64,000 nt of DNA, from assembly GCF_036588685.1 (NCBI RefSeq), contig NC_086386.1, positions 46,857,878-46,921,877 on the forward strand, in the 5' to 3' direction. Positions 35,439 through 45,170 of this stretch are shown piece after piece. How positions within the stretch are numbered: the stretch's first letter is position 1; each line of letters starts with the position of its first letter. A program made the position numbers and the translations under genes. Under the pieces are notes generated by a model. The model searched no databases. It was not told the origin of the DNA and saw only the letters and a program-made list of their open reading frames with translations. This stretch comes from Mytilus trossulus (taxonomy: Eukaryota > Mollusca > Bivalvia > Mytilida > Mytilidae).

Positions 35439-35804
35439 TTAACTCAAGTTATTGTCCGGATACCAAATGTGTCCTCAGACAGCGCAGAAGAAGACAACAC
35501 AGACAACATCATACCATTATACGATCCCAAATATTTTTTTGCAGTCGTATAAAAATAAAAGAAAACAAATGTTTTTTTAAAATCCCTCTGTACATGTAAG
35601 TACATGATATTAAAAAGGGGGCCAAAACCCTTTAGCTGAACTCAAGGAACAGCTGTTTTAACAATGTTTAAGGATACTAAGGATTTTCTTATCCCAGGCA
35701 TAGATGACCACCATAGCTGCATTTGGCACAACTTTTTGGAATTTTGGATGCTCAATGCTCTTCAACTTTGTACTTGTTTGGCTTTATAAATATTTTTATA
35801 TGAG

Positions 35805-35846
35805 CGTCACTGATGAATCTTTTGTAGACGAAACGCACGTCTGGTT
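35805..35846 (+). ncRNA. Hammerhead ribozyme-like core, copy 2 (decayed)
   Basis: CTGATGA is at 35810-35816, a stem II remnant ATCT/AGAC around TTTGT, GAAA at 35830-35833 and ACGCACGTC before the expected cleavage point (after C35841). Stem II, stem III and stem I each carry one mismatch compared with the copy at 19660, so this copy is probably inactive. Flanking sequence (GCTCTTCAACTTTGTACTTG, TAATCCTGGTACC) shows that it is the same dispersed repeat. Confidence 0.55.
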
Positions 35847-35884
35847 ACTAAATTATAATCCTGGTACCTTTGATAACTATTAAA

Positions 35885-36545
35885 GCTCAGGATTTCGGTA
35901 TTTGAGAGAAAAAAAATTTTGAATTTTGGGACGTCAGGTTTTTAATTTCTTTGAAAATAGGACTTCAGGATTTCACACACCCCTATTAGGCATATGTTGT
36001 TGAAGGTTTTTTTTAAAGATATAAAAGTCTTATTCTTTAAAATATTTCATTTTGAATAAATCATTTATTACAGTGCACTTTTAAGCACATATAAAATTGT
36101 GTATTAACTTGTGGTCTGTTTTAATATTTAAAATTAAAAAAACTACTCCATAAAAACCCTGATCCATAATAGTGCATACCACTTTAATGTCATAATTTAG
36201 AGGCTTCCAGTGGGGGTTCCAATGTAAATCATGCCGGTTCGAAGCTTTCAATTTTCATTCAACAGTTATGAATTGGCGTAACGTGTACGGAAACTTAAAA
36301 ACTATGTTAAAGTTTCGTTAGAGTTCTTTTAGAGGTGATGTCAAGGACCATGCATGCTTCTCAAGAAGGAAATAAAATGATTGAAACTTGAGTTTTAGAC
36401 AAGCCTTCACTCGGTAGGAATATGACAAAAATACTCAATATGCCATTGTTACAATTAAAAATTAACCTTTTTGTCGTTTTACCTACAAAATTTTCAGTAT
36501 GTAAACGGTATGAACATGGAATTCTTCAAAAAATGTCAGGTGTTT
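35885..36545. other. Intergenic DNA between NFRKB and EIF3F, no feature recognised
   Basis: No exon, repeat family or RNA gene could be supported here. The 5' non-coding exon of NFRKB should lie in this region or just beyond but was not located. Confidence 0.35.
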
Positions 36546-36559
36546 CTTCATACAAAATT

Positions 36560-36630
36560 TAAACCGGAAGTTATCATTGGCCATCATGGTTTCTTGTTGG
36601 GTGCGAATTCTCTTCTCCCATTGGCTGACG
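36560..36630. promoter_or_regulatory. Probable bidirectional NFRKB/EIF3F promoter motifs
   Basis: AACCGGAAGT (36563-36571) is an ETS/GABP-type site. Two reverse CCAAT boxes follow: TCATTGGCC (36574-36582) and CCCATTGGCTG (36618-36628). The cluster lies about 165-230 bp upstream of the EIF3F start and in the shared upstream region of the two divergent genes. No TATA box is evident. The assignment to both genes is inferred. Confidence 0.4.
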
Positions 36631-36776
36631 GATGATAAATTAAAATATTTGTTGCCAGATCAGTTCAGATTACTTATTTAGAAATTATATTCTCAATTTT
36701 TTAAGTTTGTTTTGAATTAAAATGTGAACAAATACACAAAAAAATGAAATTTATCAAATGATTGATTACATTAGCA

Positions 36777-36787
36777 TTCTCTTCTTC
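36777..36787 (+). promoter_or_regulatory. EIF3F: Possible 5' TOP tract just before the EIF3F start codon
   Basis: The pyrimidine tract TTCTCTTCTTC ends four bases before the ATG at 36792. Translation factor mRNAs often begin with C plus pyrimidines (5' TOP). If transcription starts in this tract the leader would be only about 5-13 nt, so it may instead be an ordinary part of a longer leader. Confidence 0.25.
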
Positions 36788-36791
36788 AAAC

Positions 36792-39700
36792 ATGGCAGCC
36801 AGCCTCGTGTGCCGGGTTCACCCGGTTGTTTTATTTAGTATAATCGATTCATACGAAAGGCGAAACGAGGACGCAAAAAGAGTAATTGGAACATTATTGG
36901 GTACTTGTTTGCTGAATTAAAATGTCACTATTTACAATTTTCATGAATAAGAAAGGCTTATAAACTTCATTGTTTACACATTTTTGCTGTCATTTTGTAC
37001 GTTATAAAGCATATGCCAGGCTCTGTATGCGTGCCAACTTTTCTAAACAACGATAGTTTGATGTTTAATATGATAACATTTATTAAATCACCCGTTTAAA
37101 GAAAATTGTAGCCTGAACTTGGGTTATATTGATAATGTTGTCAAACATATACTCTTTATTCCAGTGGAAATAATATTCATATCAAATCATAGAAATTATG
37201 TTCTGGCAGATACAACCGAAGCTTGAGATTTTGGAAAGCCTTGCACTTTAAATATTAAAATTCAACTGTCTCGAGTTGAGAAATATCGTAATACACTTGT
37301 TGCAGTTGTGGAATCTATATACTTCTGACACCACGTTTTTTTTTATTGTTTAAAAGAATGTATACAATTTATTGTCATGGACCAATATTACCATTACATC
37401 ATTTGGCAAGAAATTTTCTGTTTTTAGTCATGAAGATATATGTACCCCAATTATGACCCTCCCTTATTGATGGGGCCTAAAATTTTATTAATGTTTATCT
37501 GTCTGTCTGGAAAGTGGTTTCAGTTCTCTAACGTTGGTTTGTCTCAACCAAACGTTTTAAATCTTAAACATTATCTTACCACCATAAAAGTTTGGTGTCG
37601 TCAATATCCTCTTAGAGGGTTGCTGCTGAATTTTTAGTTTCCATTTTCTTACTGAAGTTTTCCTCTACTAAATTTCAAAACTTAAACAATGATTATTACC
37701 ACAAAATACAGATCAAGTTTGAATTTTGGTAGCGTTTCTTATCATTCTAGAGGGGGAGGACAGGGGGTACCTTCTCCTTTCTCCCACCCCTCTTCTCCTT
37801 TCTCCTACCCCTCTTCTTATTTTTTTTTTTTTAATTTACTGGAAAAAAGAGATATTTTATTTTTTCATATTTTATCTTTTTCTCCTTTCTCTCAGCCTTC
37901 CTCTCCTTTCTCCCACCCCCTTTCTCCTACCCCCTTTCTCCCTGTCTCCTTTACCCCTGTCCTCCCTCTCATTCTAAAGTAATGAACCTTTTAAATTTCA
38001 GTTTGCCATGACCGAATGTTGTGAAACTTATACACAATACTTATAACCACACAATTCAGATAAAGACTTAAGTACAAATTTGGGAAGTGTCACTTCTACT
38101 GTTCTTCAGTTAGGTTCCTTCATAATTTTATATGATATACAAGCAGGAGCTTCATGTGTGTCCCATGGAAACAGTCCCAATTCATTTTAGAATAAGATTA
38201 ACATTTTTATTCTCATCTGTTTCAGGAATATATGACAAAGGATCATTAGAAGTAACAAACTGTTTTGCAGTTCCACATAATGAATCTGAGGATGAGGTAA
38301 GTTGGTAAAATAATTTACATTTACAGTGGTGAAATGGTTCCAACAGTTTAGGAATTAAGTGCCAAAAACAAACATTTTTGTAGTTTCAAGACATTACAGT
38401 CATATCAGGCTGCGCTCAGCACAGCATTTTATTGCATTACATAAAGGTTGGCTTTAAAGTTCAGTTCAGTCATTAAATTAAAATTTAATTATTTAGATTT
38501 AACAGTTCAAAACCAAGAAAATGTTTCATTAATACATGGTTAACAGTAAAAAAATTAAAACAGAACAGAACAGAAATACAGAAATATAAGAGATGTTCGT
38601 GTTTAAGTTCAATTGCATAAGATTAGTTATATGTTATTTTTCCCGAAGGTTTGCCCTTTCGCAATACCATTTGATAAATAACTAACAAAATTAAGGTTTC
38701 TATTGTCTTGTTGTAGGTTGCAGCTGATCTTGAATATGCTAGAAATATGTATGAACTTCACAGAAAAGTCAACGCTTCAGAAGTCATAGTTGGATGGTAA
38801 GTTAAGTTATGCATGTATATTTATTGTTTTTGTTTATAAATGGCGGGGATATTAGAACATTTGTATTTCTGAATTATTTAGAGCAAATATATAGGTATCC
38901 TGAAATATTTATTGTCTGTTTCTTTTATTTAATTCTAATGATATCAAATACTAGAATGAAATTAATTTAGTTCATATTTAAGATGAAATAAATATTTTTT
39001 AGGTATTCTACAGGGAATGAAGTATCTGAACACTCTGTACTTATCCATGAATATTATACAAGAGAATCTAAAAATCCAGTGCATTTAACTGTTGATACCA
39101 GTCTAAAAAGTTCCAAAATGGATATCAAAGCTTATGTAAGGTAGGTAACAGTCCTTTAGTAGTATACTTATTGTCTTGTGTTGTAATGGGAGACATTTTC
39201 TTCTGAGAGCATTTAAAGTTGATACAACCAGTTAAGGTGTATTTAAGTGTGTTACATACATGTATACAAAATAAAGAGATATGATATATTAGGGTGTAAT
39301 TGACAATGAGTCTCATTATTAGGCTAAAATAAGAAAGTATCAAAATTTCTCTTTTACCAGCCTGTCCAAAAAAAGAAATTACTTTTTAAGAGTTTTTATC
39401 TTAATTCATTAATTAAAATTTGGATGATTTTGAAATGCCAACTCTAGAGATTCACAAGTTTAGTGCAAATATATTTAATGTATAAATAAACTCATCATAG
39501 AAACGCAAAATTTCAAACTGATCTCAAAAGACCAAAATGCATTAATCCTTACAGCCATGAATACATGAGTATGATTATCATACTCAGTGTCAAAAATCAA
39601 CCAATCAAAAAACTGGACTTGATTCTTATTAGTTTCATTTATTCCGAATCAGACATTTGCTTTGCAAATCATATGGCTAATTATGGTTCAGATAGTAAGG

Positions 39701-42700
39701 GATGTCTAATTTCACTTGTTTTATTTTTAAATATTGTACTGTTGATCATTTATTATTAGTTCAACAATTGGAGTTCCAGGAAAGACCATGGGAACTATGT
39801 TTACACCAGTTCAAGTGGAAATGATAGCTTATGAACCAGAAAGAGTTGGTGGTAAGTTAGGACAAAATAAATATGGTCTGTACTCTTTACAAAATTAGGT
39901 AAAATTGAGAATGGAAATGGGAATGTATCAACAGACAACAGCAGAAGGTCACTAATAGGTCATCAATGCAATGAGAAACTCCTGCACCTGGAAGGCGTCC
40001 TTCAGCTGGCCATATTTAAATCTTGAAGCTTTATCCTTTGCTTTCATTGAAGTCAACACATTCAATTAATTGCTATATTTCTCTTTGTCAAATGTAAGCA
40101 GGATATGGATCTGACTTGCGCTATTTCTATAAATTCTAAATTTTTACACAGGCATTTCTCAGTTTAACTATTCTACTGCTCTTGACTACAAACTATTTAT
40201 GAACTAAGACTTGTCTTTTAAAAAGGGAGATAATTTACAACTTATTCTAGATTAACATTGATACCTTTCATATATTTAACCTTATACAACAACTTAACTT
40301 AAACTTAAAGAGGTTGCTGATTTTGGTACCTAAACTAACAAGTTATGTATGATGGAGCAAGTTTCAAGAAAAACTATTGGAGGATTAACCACCCTATATT
40401 TGTTTTCTGTCTGGAACAGGGTTGGAAGTAAATACAATTTGTTACATAGGGAGGGGGGGGGATTGCTGGGTTTTAAAAAAGTGTTGCCCACCTTGCAACC
40501 TGCTACTTTACCATGAGAAAGCCTCAAGCATATTCTTACAAGTCTAATGTCTTAGTAAATGATAATTTGTATTTTACAGTTGACCTTATACAAAAGGGAA
40601 AACATAATCCTAAGAGAACTGTTCAGATGGTATCTGACCTGACACAAGTATCCAGAGCTTGTAGTTCATTAAAAGATAAATTAGCTGTAACACAGGAATA
40701 TATAGAGGATATTTTAGTAAGTATACATATAAGTTATGGGGTTTCTGGAAAGATAGATTTGCTGCAATGTAAAAATATTTTGACAGTGTTGTAATGAATT
40801 GATGGTTCATATATATATTGATTATAATGCAGGAATATCTAGATGATGTAAAAGGGGAGGAGGTTCAAGGAATAAATTTAGTGTGGGATATTTATAAAAG
40901 GATGCCAGATTTTTAAAGAGCTGTGGTGTTGATCTAATTTTATGAAAGTTGTGAATTTGACTAATAATAACTGAGATTTTACAGAGACGGTAACATTCCT
41001 TAATTTTAAATTAAGATTTTGAAATATTCAGTCTAGGCTATTCTAAAATTGAATTGGGGTAGTCTGGGGGACTTTTCCCCATGTCCCCACACAGCTTAAA
41101 TGAATTATTGAATGAAAAGATGTTTCAAAGCCCACTACCTCTATAAAAATGTTAACGTAAAGTGCCTTCCACTCCTCTCCCGGTAAATAAATAAATTTTT
41201 GAATGTCTCTATAGTTATAACTTTTAATATGCTCTTAAGTTACTAACTCGTGCACACAAAAGTGTGAGAAAGCAAATAATTTGTCAATCAGGCTGTAATT
41301 GTTAGTTGTCAGGCCACTAGCAGTAGGCTCTTTAAATTACTATGTGTCACTCAAGTTAAGAAATATGATAATCTTCTAAAGACAAGCCATCCATTACATA
41401 TAAAGGGTTATTTTCCCAGGTGTAAAATCTCGGGATTTTAATTGAATAAGGCCCTAGGTATACCTAATATTTTAGCGGTTATTAATTCGAAAAATTTCAT
41501 CAATACCTTTGCATGTACACTTTTTCATTGGGAGAATTTATTTTGACAACTTTGTTTTACCTGCTAAAAGGCAAAAAAAAAATATATGTCTGTTTCCTGC
41601 TGCCAAGGCAAATAAATCGGAGTCGGTAGGTCAGGATTTTTTTTTTGATTTTTTTTTATTTCTCCACTCCCTGTCAGATTTGCAGTCATTAATTGTCATG
41701 TTTGGTTGGGGTCCTGTACCCCAAAATGATTTAATTCCTTTAAAGAAGCTTTAATTGAATAATCCTCCCAGTGCCGACATTTTTTAAACCTTAATTGTAG
41801 CACATTTTGATTGTTTTGGCATAGTAAGATACGGATCTGGATCGGACCGGAAACAATTTTTTCAAGATTTGAATAAAAAGATCTAGGGTCGGGAGGTTTG
41901 AGTCAGGGACGGGAAACAGGAAACAGACACATATTTTTTTTGGCCAAATATACATCCCACTTAAATAACCAGCTGTATGGTAATTTGTGCACTTTTCCGT
42001 TTGCAGTACATTTAACATTCATTAGACATTCAGCATCTGTATGGATCCAGAGAAAAGTGAAAACAATTATGTTCGAAGCAAGACGGTATATTCTGATATA
42101 TATGCTTTACACCAAATAATTTGATGATTGTTTTGACCAACTTAAATGAACTTCTTTATTAGTAGTATCTGACTAGAAAATACTTTTTGATTCTAGGCTA
42201 ACAAGATTCCTGCAGACAGTAATGTAGGAAGATTTCTAATGGATCTAATGGATAGTGTACCACAGATAGACAAAGATGAATTTGATACAATGTTAAATGC
42301 TAGCATGAAGGTAAATACAAATTTGGTAGCCAAACATGCTGCTTGTTAGGATTTTCAAAAATGCAACAGACAGTGTCTAAATATGATATAGAAATAGAAA
42401 TATTTGGAATACATAACTGGAAAGGGGGATAATTCTACCAGTATGATTAGATTGAAAAAAAGTTTTTTTTTGGAAGACTAAGAATGTTTCTTAAATTATC
42501 ATAATAATGGGTGGAACTAATCTATGGAATATATAACGGATTGGTAGAATTAACATGAATTCAAACTGACATTGCTAAGAGTGTATTTGAGTTATACTTA
42601 ATTAGGGTAGACAGTTTGTTCTGGCTTTTTTAGCTCACCGTTCCAAATAAATAGCAACCACCCAACAGATTAAAAAAGAGGGGCCTTCTGATCCCCATTC

Positions 42701-42966
42701 AATTCTGGAACAACTCTAATATTATTTCAGAATCAGTACTTTATTATTTGTTTGTTCAGGGTTTTTTTTGGGTGGCAATTTGTCTCTAATTATAGACTAG
42801 AATAGAAATGACAATTTGAAATTTAAAATATCGTTTAATATTTTGACTAAATTTCTGTGACATTAATAATTTGCCTTTGATTTTGTAGGATTTATTGATG
42901 GTAGTTTATCTAGCTAACCTGACCAAGGCACAATTAGCACTGAACGAGAAACTGCACAAACTGTAG
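36792..42966 (+). CDS. EIF3F: EIF3F, translation initiation factor 3 subunit F (MPN domain)
   Basis: Eight coding exons (36792-36900, 38226-38296, 38717-38796, 39003-39140, 39760-39851, 40580-40716, 42197-42310, 42889-42966) join in frame to 819 nt, 272 aa, ending TAG. The human protein is longer only by an N-terminal Ala/Pro tail. The product begins [20 protein letters not shown] and shows [24 protein letters not shown]-like [32 protein letters not shown] and FTP in order, all eIF3f hallmarks. It is an MPN-domain scaffold protein of cytosolic eIF3, paired with eIF3h and eIF3m. The JAMM zinc motif (HxH...SxxD) is absent, as in the family. The C-terminal helices ([36 protein letters not shown]) are complete. 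The exon 1 donor GTACTT is off consensus. The ATG context CAAACATGG is good. Confidence 0.96.
37185..37320. mobile_element. Possible relative of the CAGATTC MITE family in EIF3F intron 1
   Basis: AATCATAGAAATTATGTTCT at the left and TTGTGGAATCTATATACTT at the right resemble the ends of the elements at 5580 and 25721, and an internal TCGAGTTGAGAAATATCGTA resembles the 5580 copy. The match is partial. Confidence 0.3.
37745..37980. repeat. EIF3F: Polypyrimidine tract with inverted GAGGACAGGGG ends (EIF3F intron 1)
   Basis: CATTCTAGAGGGGGAGGACA then GGGGGTACC at 37742-37770 is mirrored by CCCCTGTCCTCCCTCTCATT near 37953-37973. Between them lie about 180 bp of TCTCCTTTCTCCCACCCC-type units on one strand with a central T-rich part. 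Such sequence can fold back or form triplex DNA. Two overlapping plus frames of 97 and 83 codons here are low-complexity artefacts. Confidence 0.6.
39895..40012 (-). mobile_element. R2 retroelement tail, minus orientation, in EIF3F intron 5
   Basis: AAAATTGAGAATGGAAATGG, then CAACAGACAACAGCAGAAGG, a GAGAAACTCCTGCACC block and GGCGTCCTTCAGCTGGCC are the reverse complement of the last 120 bp of the retroelement at 21430-22260. Only the 3' end was inserted. Confidence 0.65.
41570..41945. mobile_element. Inverted-repeat element, AAATATATGTCTGTTTCCTG ends (EIF3F intron 6)
   Basis: GCAAAAAAAAAATATATGTC then TGTTTCCTGCTGCC (41570-41604) is inverted at 41911-41945 (GGGAAACAGGAAACAGACAC, then ATATTTTTTTTGGCC). 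The inside includes AAATCGGAGTCGGTAGGTCA and, inverted, CTAGGGTCGGGAGG, so the arms extend. It is non-coding; exact borders and target duplication were not resolved. Confidence 0.5.
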
Positions 42967-43046
42967 ACTTAAAAAACACTCTTGTGAATAGGCTGGCTGG
43001 CTATTTATTGTGACATTATGGAATACAAACCATTAGTCTCTACTAT

Positions 43047-43052
43047 AATAAA
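43047..43052 (+). other. EIF3F: EIF3F polyadenylation signal candidate
   Basis: AATAAA lies 81 bases after the EIF3F stop codon, a normal place for a polyadenylation signal. No competing signal is closer. Confidence 0.55.
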
Positions 43053-43119
43053 TTATAAAGCTGTCTGTTTTGTTATATACTTGTAAACAAGATACTGGGA
43101 TTGGTAAAGAAGACAAATT

Positions 43120-43328
43120 ACTGTGGATATATTTATTTTCTTGGGTACCAATTTTCGTTGATTACGGAAAACTAACATGTTCATGGATATTTAATTTCGT
43201 AGTTTTGCCGAATCTACATACAAGCCTTTAGAAAATTTGGTATACTTGGAACATTTTATTTGTTGGTTTACCTGTTTCCACAAAATCCATGAAAGATGGT
43301 ATCCAGCAAATAATAATGAATCCACAGT
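43120..43328. mobile_element. MITE, ACTGTGGATTCATT family, copy 3
   Basis: It begins ACTGTGGATATATTTATTTT, GGGTACCAATTTTCGTTGAT and ends ATAATAATGAATCCACAGT, with an inner GTAGTTTTGCCGAATC block related to copy 2. It lies about 70 bp past the EIF3F polyadenylation signal. Confidence 0.7.
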
Positions 43329-43358
43329 ACTGGATTGGTAAAAAAGACATATAATATG

Positions 43359-43528
43359 AATACACCTTATCGCTAATCCCGGCTGACCCGGCAGCTTGAA
43401 CTTTTGACCCATACAACAATCACTTTTCCATTGTGGCGTCAGATATTTTGTTTTAAAAATGACGTCAAATTTTTTTGGGAACCTGTGTGATATCTAGTAA
43501 TGGCGGAAAAATAACAATAAGGTGTATT
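43359..43528. mobile_element. 170-bp element with AATACACCTTAT terminal inverted repeats
   Basis: AATACACCTTATCGC at the left faces ATAAGGTGTATT at the right. The interior (CTAATCCCGGCTGACCCGGC, ATTGTGGCGTCAGATATT, ATGACGTCA) is non-coding. Two minus-strand frames of 73 and 63 codons here are by chance. Confidence 0.55.
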
Positions 43529-43529
43529 A

Positions 43530-45165
43530 AAATGGTTTCAATCAGCGTAACTTTTACAACATTGTGGTCCTAAATTTTTAGAAAATAATCATGGTACTCA
43601 GACTCTACTGGATTTGGTGTTCAGCTTTATATTGAGTGCAATTTTATAAACACCCTGAAATACTTATTGATACTTTGTTACCCTAGTCTATCTTTAAGAA
43701 TCAGTACACATCACTTAGTTCAGACAAGCTGGTCAATCGATATAGCCACATAACAGAAACTAACAACTAACTCTGTATTAAAAACCATCTAAAGATAGCA
43801 GGAACCACTAGAAAAGTTTCTTCCCAAGTTTTCATACTTTAATTGTTTGCTTGATCTAAAATCATGGCGTTAATAACTGATTCATACAAGGCATTGAAAT
43901 GAAAAAAATTGTATGCCGCAATGCAGATGAAGCAATTAAAATCTTAACAGAAAACACTAATTACTGGCAACTTTTTGCTTATGGTATCAGATACTGACAA
44001 AACCCATAAAGTAACATTGACCTATTAACTATGAATATGAGGTCAAGGTCATATGAAGCCTGGTAGTTTGACATGTATACCTCCCAATTATTTCATAAAC
44101 CAAATATAATTATAACTATTGGTAGTATTTGAGATATGGAATGGATGGCTGATCCATGAAATAGGTTCAAATCAGGAAAACCCTGTCCTACAAACAAGTA
44201 GACCTTACAAGAAACCCAAATGTACCAAATATATTTATCCCATTACTCATAAAAGGAAAATTCTCATGACAAGAAAAGTAGAATTATTTTTAAACCCCTT
44301 GCTGAATCATGAAATTGAACATAAGACCTAGAGATTTTATCTAAAAAAGGTATCTGCAAAGAAGGTATGAAGCATTTAGTTCTAACTACTGAAATATGAA
44401 GCTTAATACAAAAGGCAGACGACCCCAGATTGTAATTCTTATGTTGAAATTGTTTTGGTGTTGTTGCCCTTGTTCAGATTAAATGTGTTATACAGTGGGT
44501 GACATTAGAACACTGCTCTTTTATCCTAATAAGGATTTTTTTATTTTCATTGATGGGATAGCAGGCCTACTTGTCAATGGATTCTTTATTGTCTATGAGA
44601 CCTTTGATAGAAAACTTTTATTATACTTGTCTTGACTTCTTAATAAGAGAATGATCTATAGTACCTGTCAGAAAGTTAGTATTCACCATCCAGCCACTTC
44701 CTCATTGCAGCTGGTTTGAAATTGTACAAGGAAAACTTTTTCTTGCTTTCTATGAATAGGGAAGATAATATATTTGGTTTTGCAGGTTCATTATCTTGAG
44801 TTTTGAAGGGTAAGCTATCTAACATCTGCTGAGGAGCTTCTTTCAGTATGCCAATAGTTTGAAACTTTACAACACTTATTGCACAAAGAAATATTTGTCA
44901 AATTCTATTGCATTGAAAGGGAATGATCAATTATGCTTCAGTTTAATGTGACCTCAATCAATTGATTGTCGTAACTATGGTCCAGAACCATTATTCATCT
45001 TTTTATTAATGTTTTGACTTATCATATATTTTTTGGACTGCCTTGGTTGTCTTGTGCTTGGCTTGTGTACAAGAGTTAAGTGGTTTGATCCCCAGCTGTG
45101 TTAAATCAAAGACTTTAAAATTTGTATTGCTTCTTCTCTGCTTAGCTTGGAAGCAAAAAGGAGTA
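43530..45165. other. Intergenic DNA, nothing recognised
   Basis: No exon-like frame with splice context, no repeat family of this window and no RNA gene could be identified. The 70-codon frame at 44119-44331 has no known motif. Confidence 0.35.
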
Positions 45166-45170
45166 AGAGA

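Larger units (their letters stand above)
34030..35530. repeat. Composite repeat: 150-bp units split by two insertions
   Basis: Units of the repeat seen at 9890-10545 are present as 34030-34094 (TTATTGTCTGGAAACAAGAA, TTCTTTTTAGCCC), 34491-34771 (CAGCTTTCCTTTCGTAATAT, AAACATTCCTTTTGTGGTGT) and 35443-35525 (CAAGTTATTGTCCGGATACC, GACAACATCATACCATTATA). The gaps between them are filled by a MITE (34095-34490) and a piggyBac-like element (34776-35438). Confidence 0.6.

Noticed and set aside
37689-37982. Two overlapping plus frames of 97 and 83 codons in EIF3F intron 1
   Set aside because: Low-complexity Ser/Pro/Leu frames from the CT-rich tract, in the middle of a well-defined intron.
40513-40794. 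93-codon plus frame as a separate gene
   Set aside because: It is EIF3F exon 6 with flanking intron read through on both sides.
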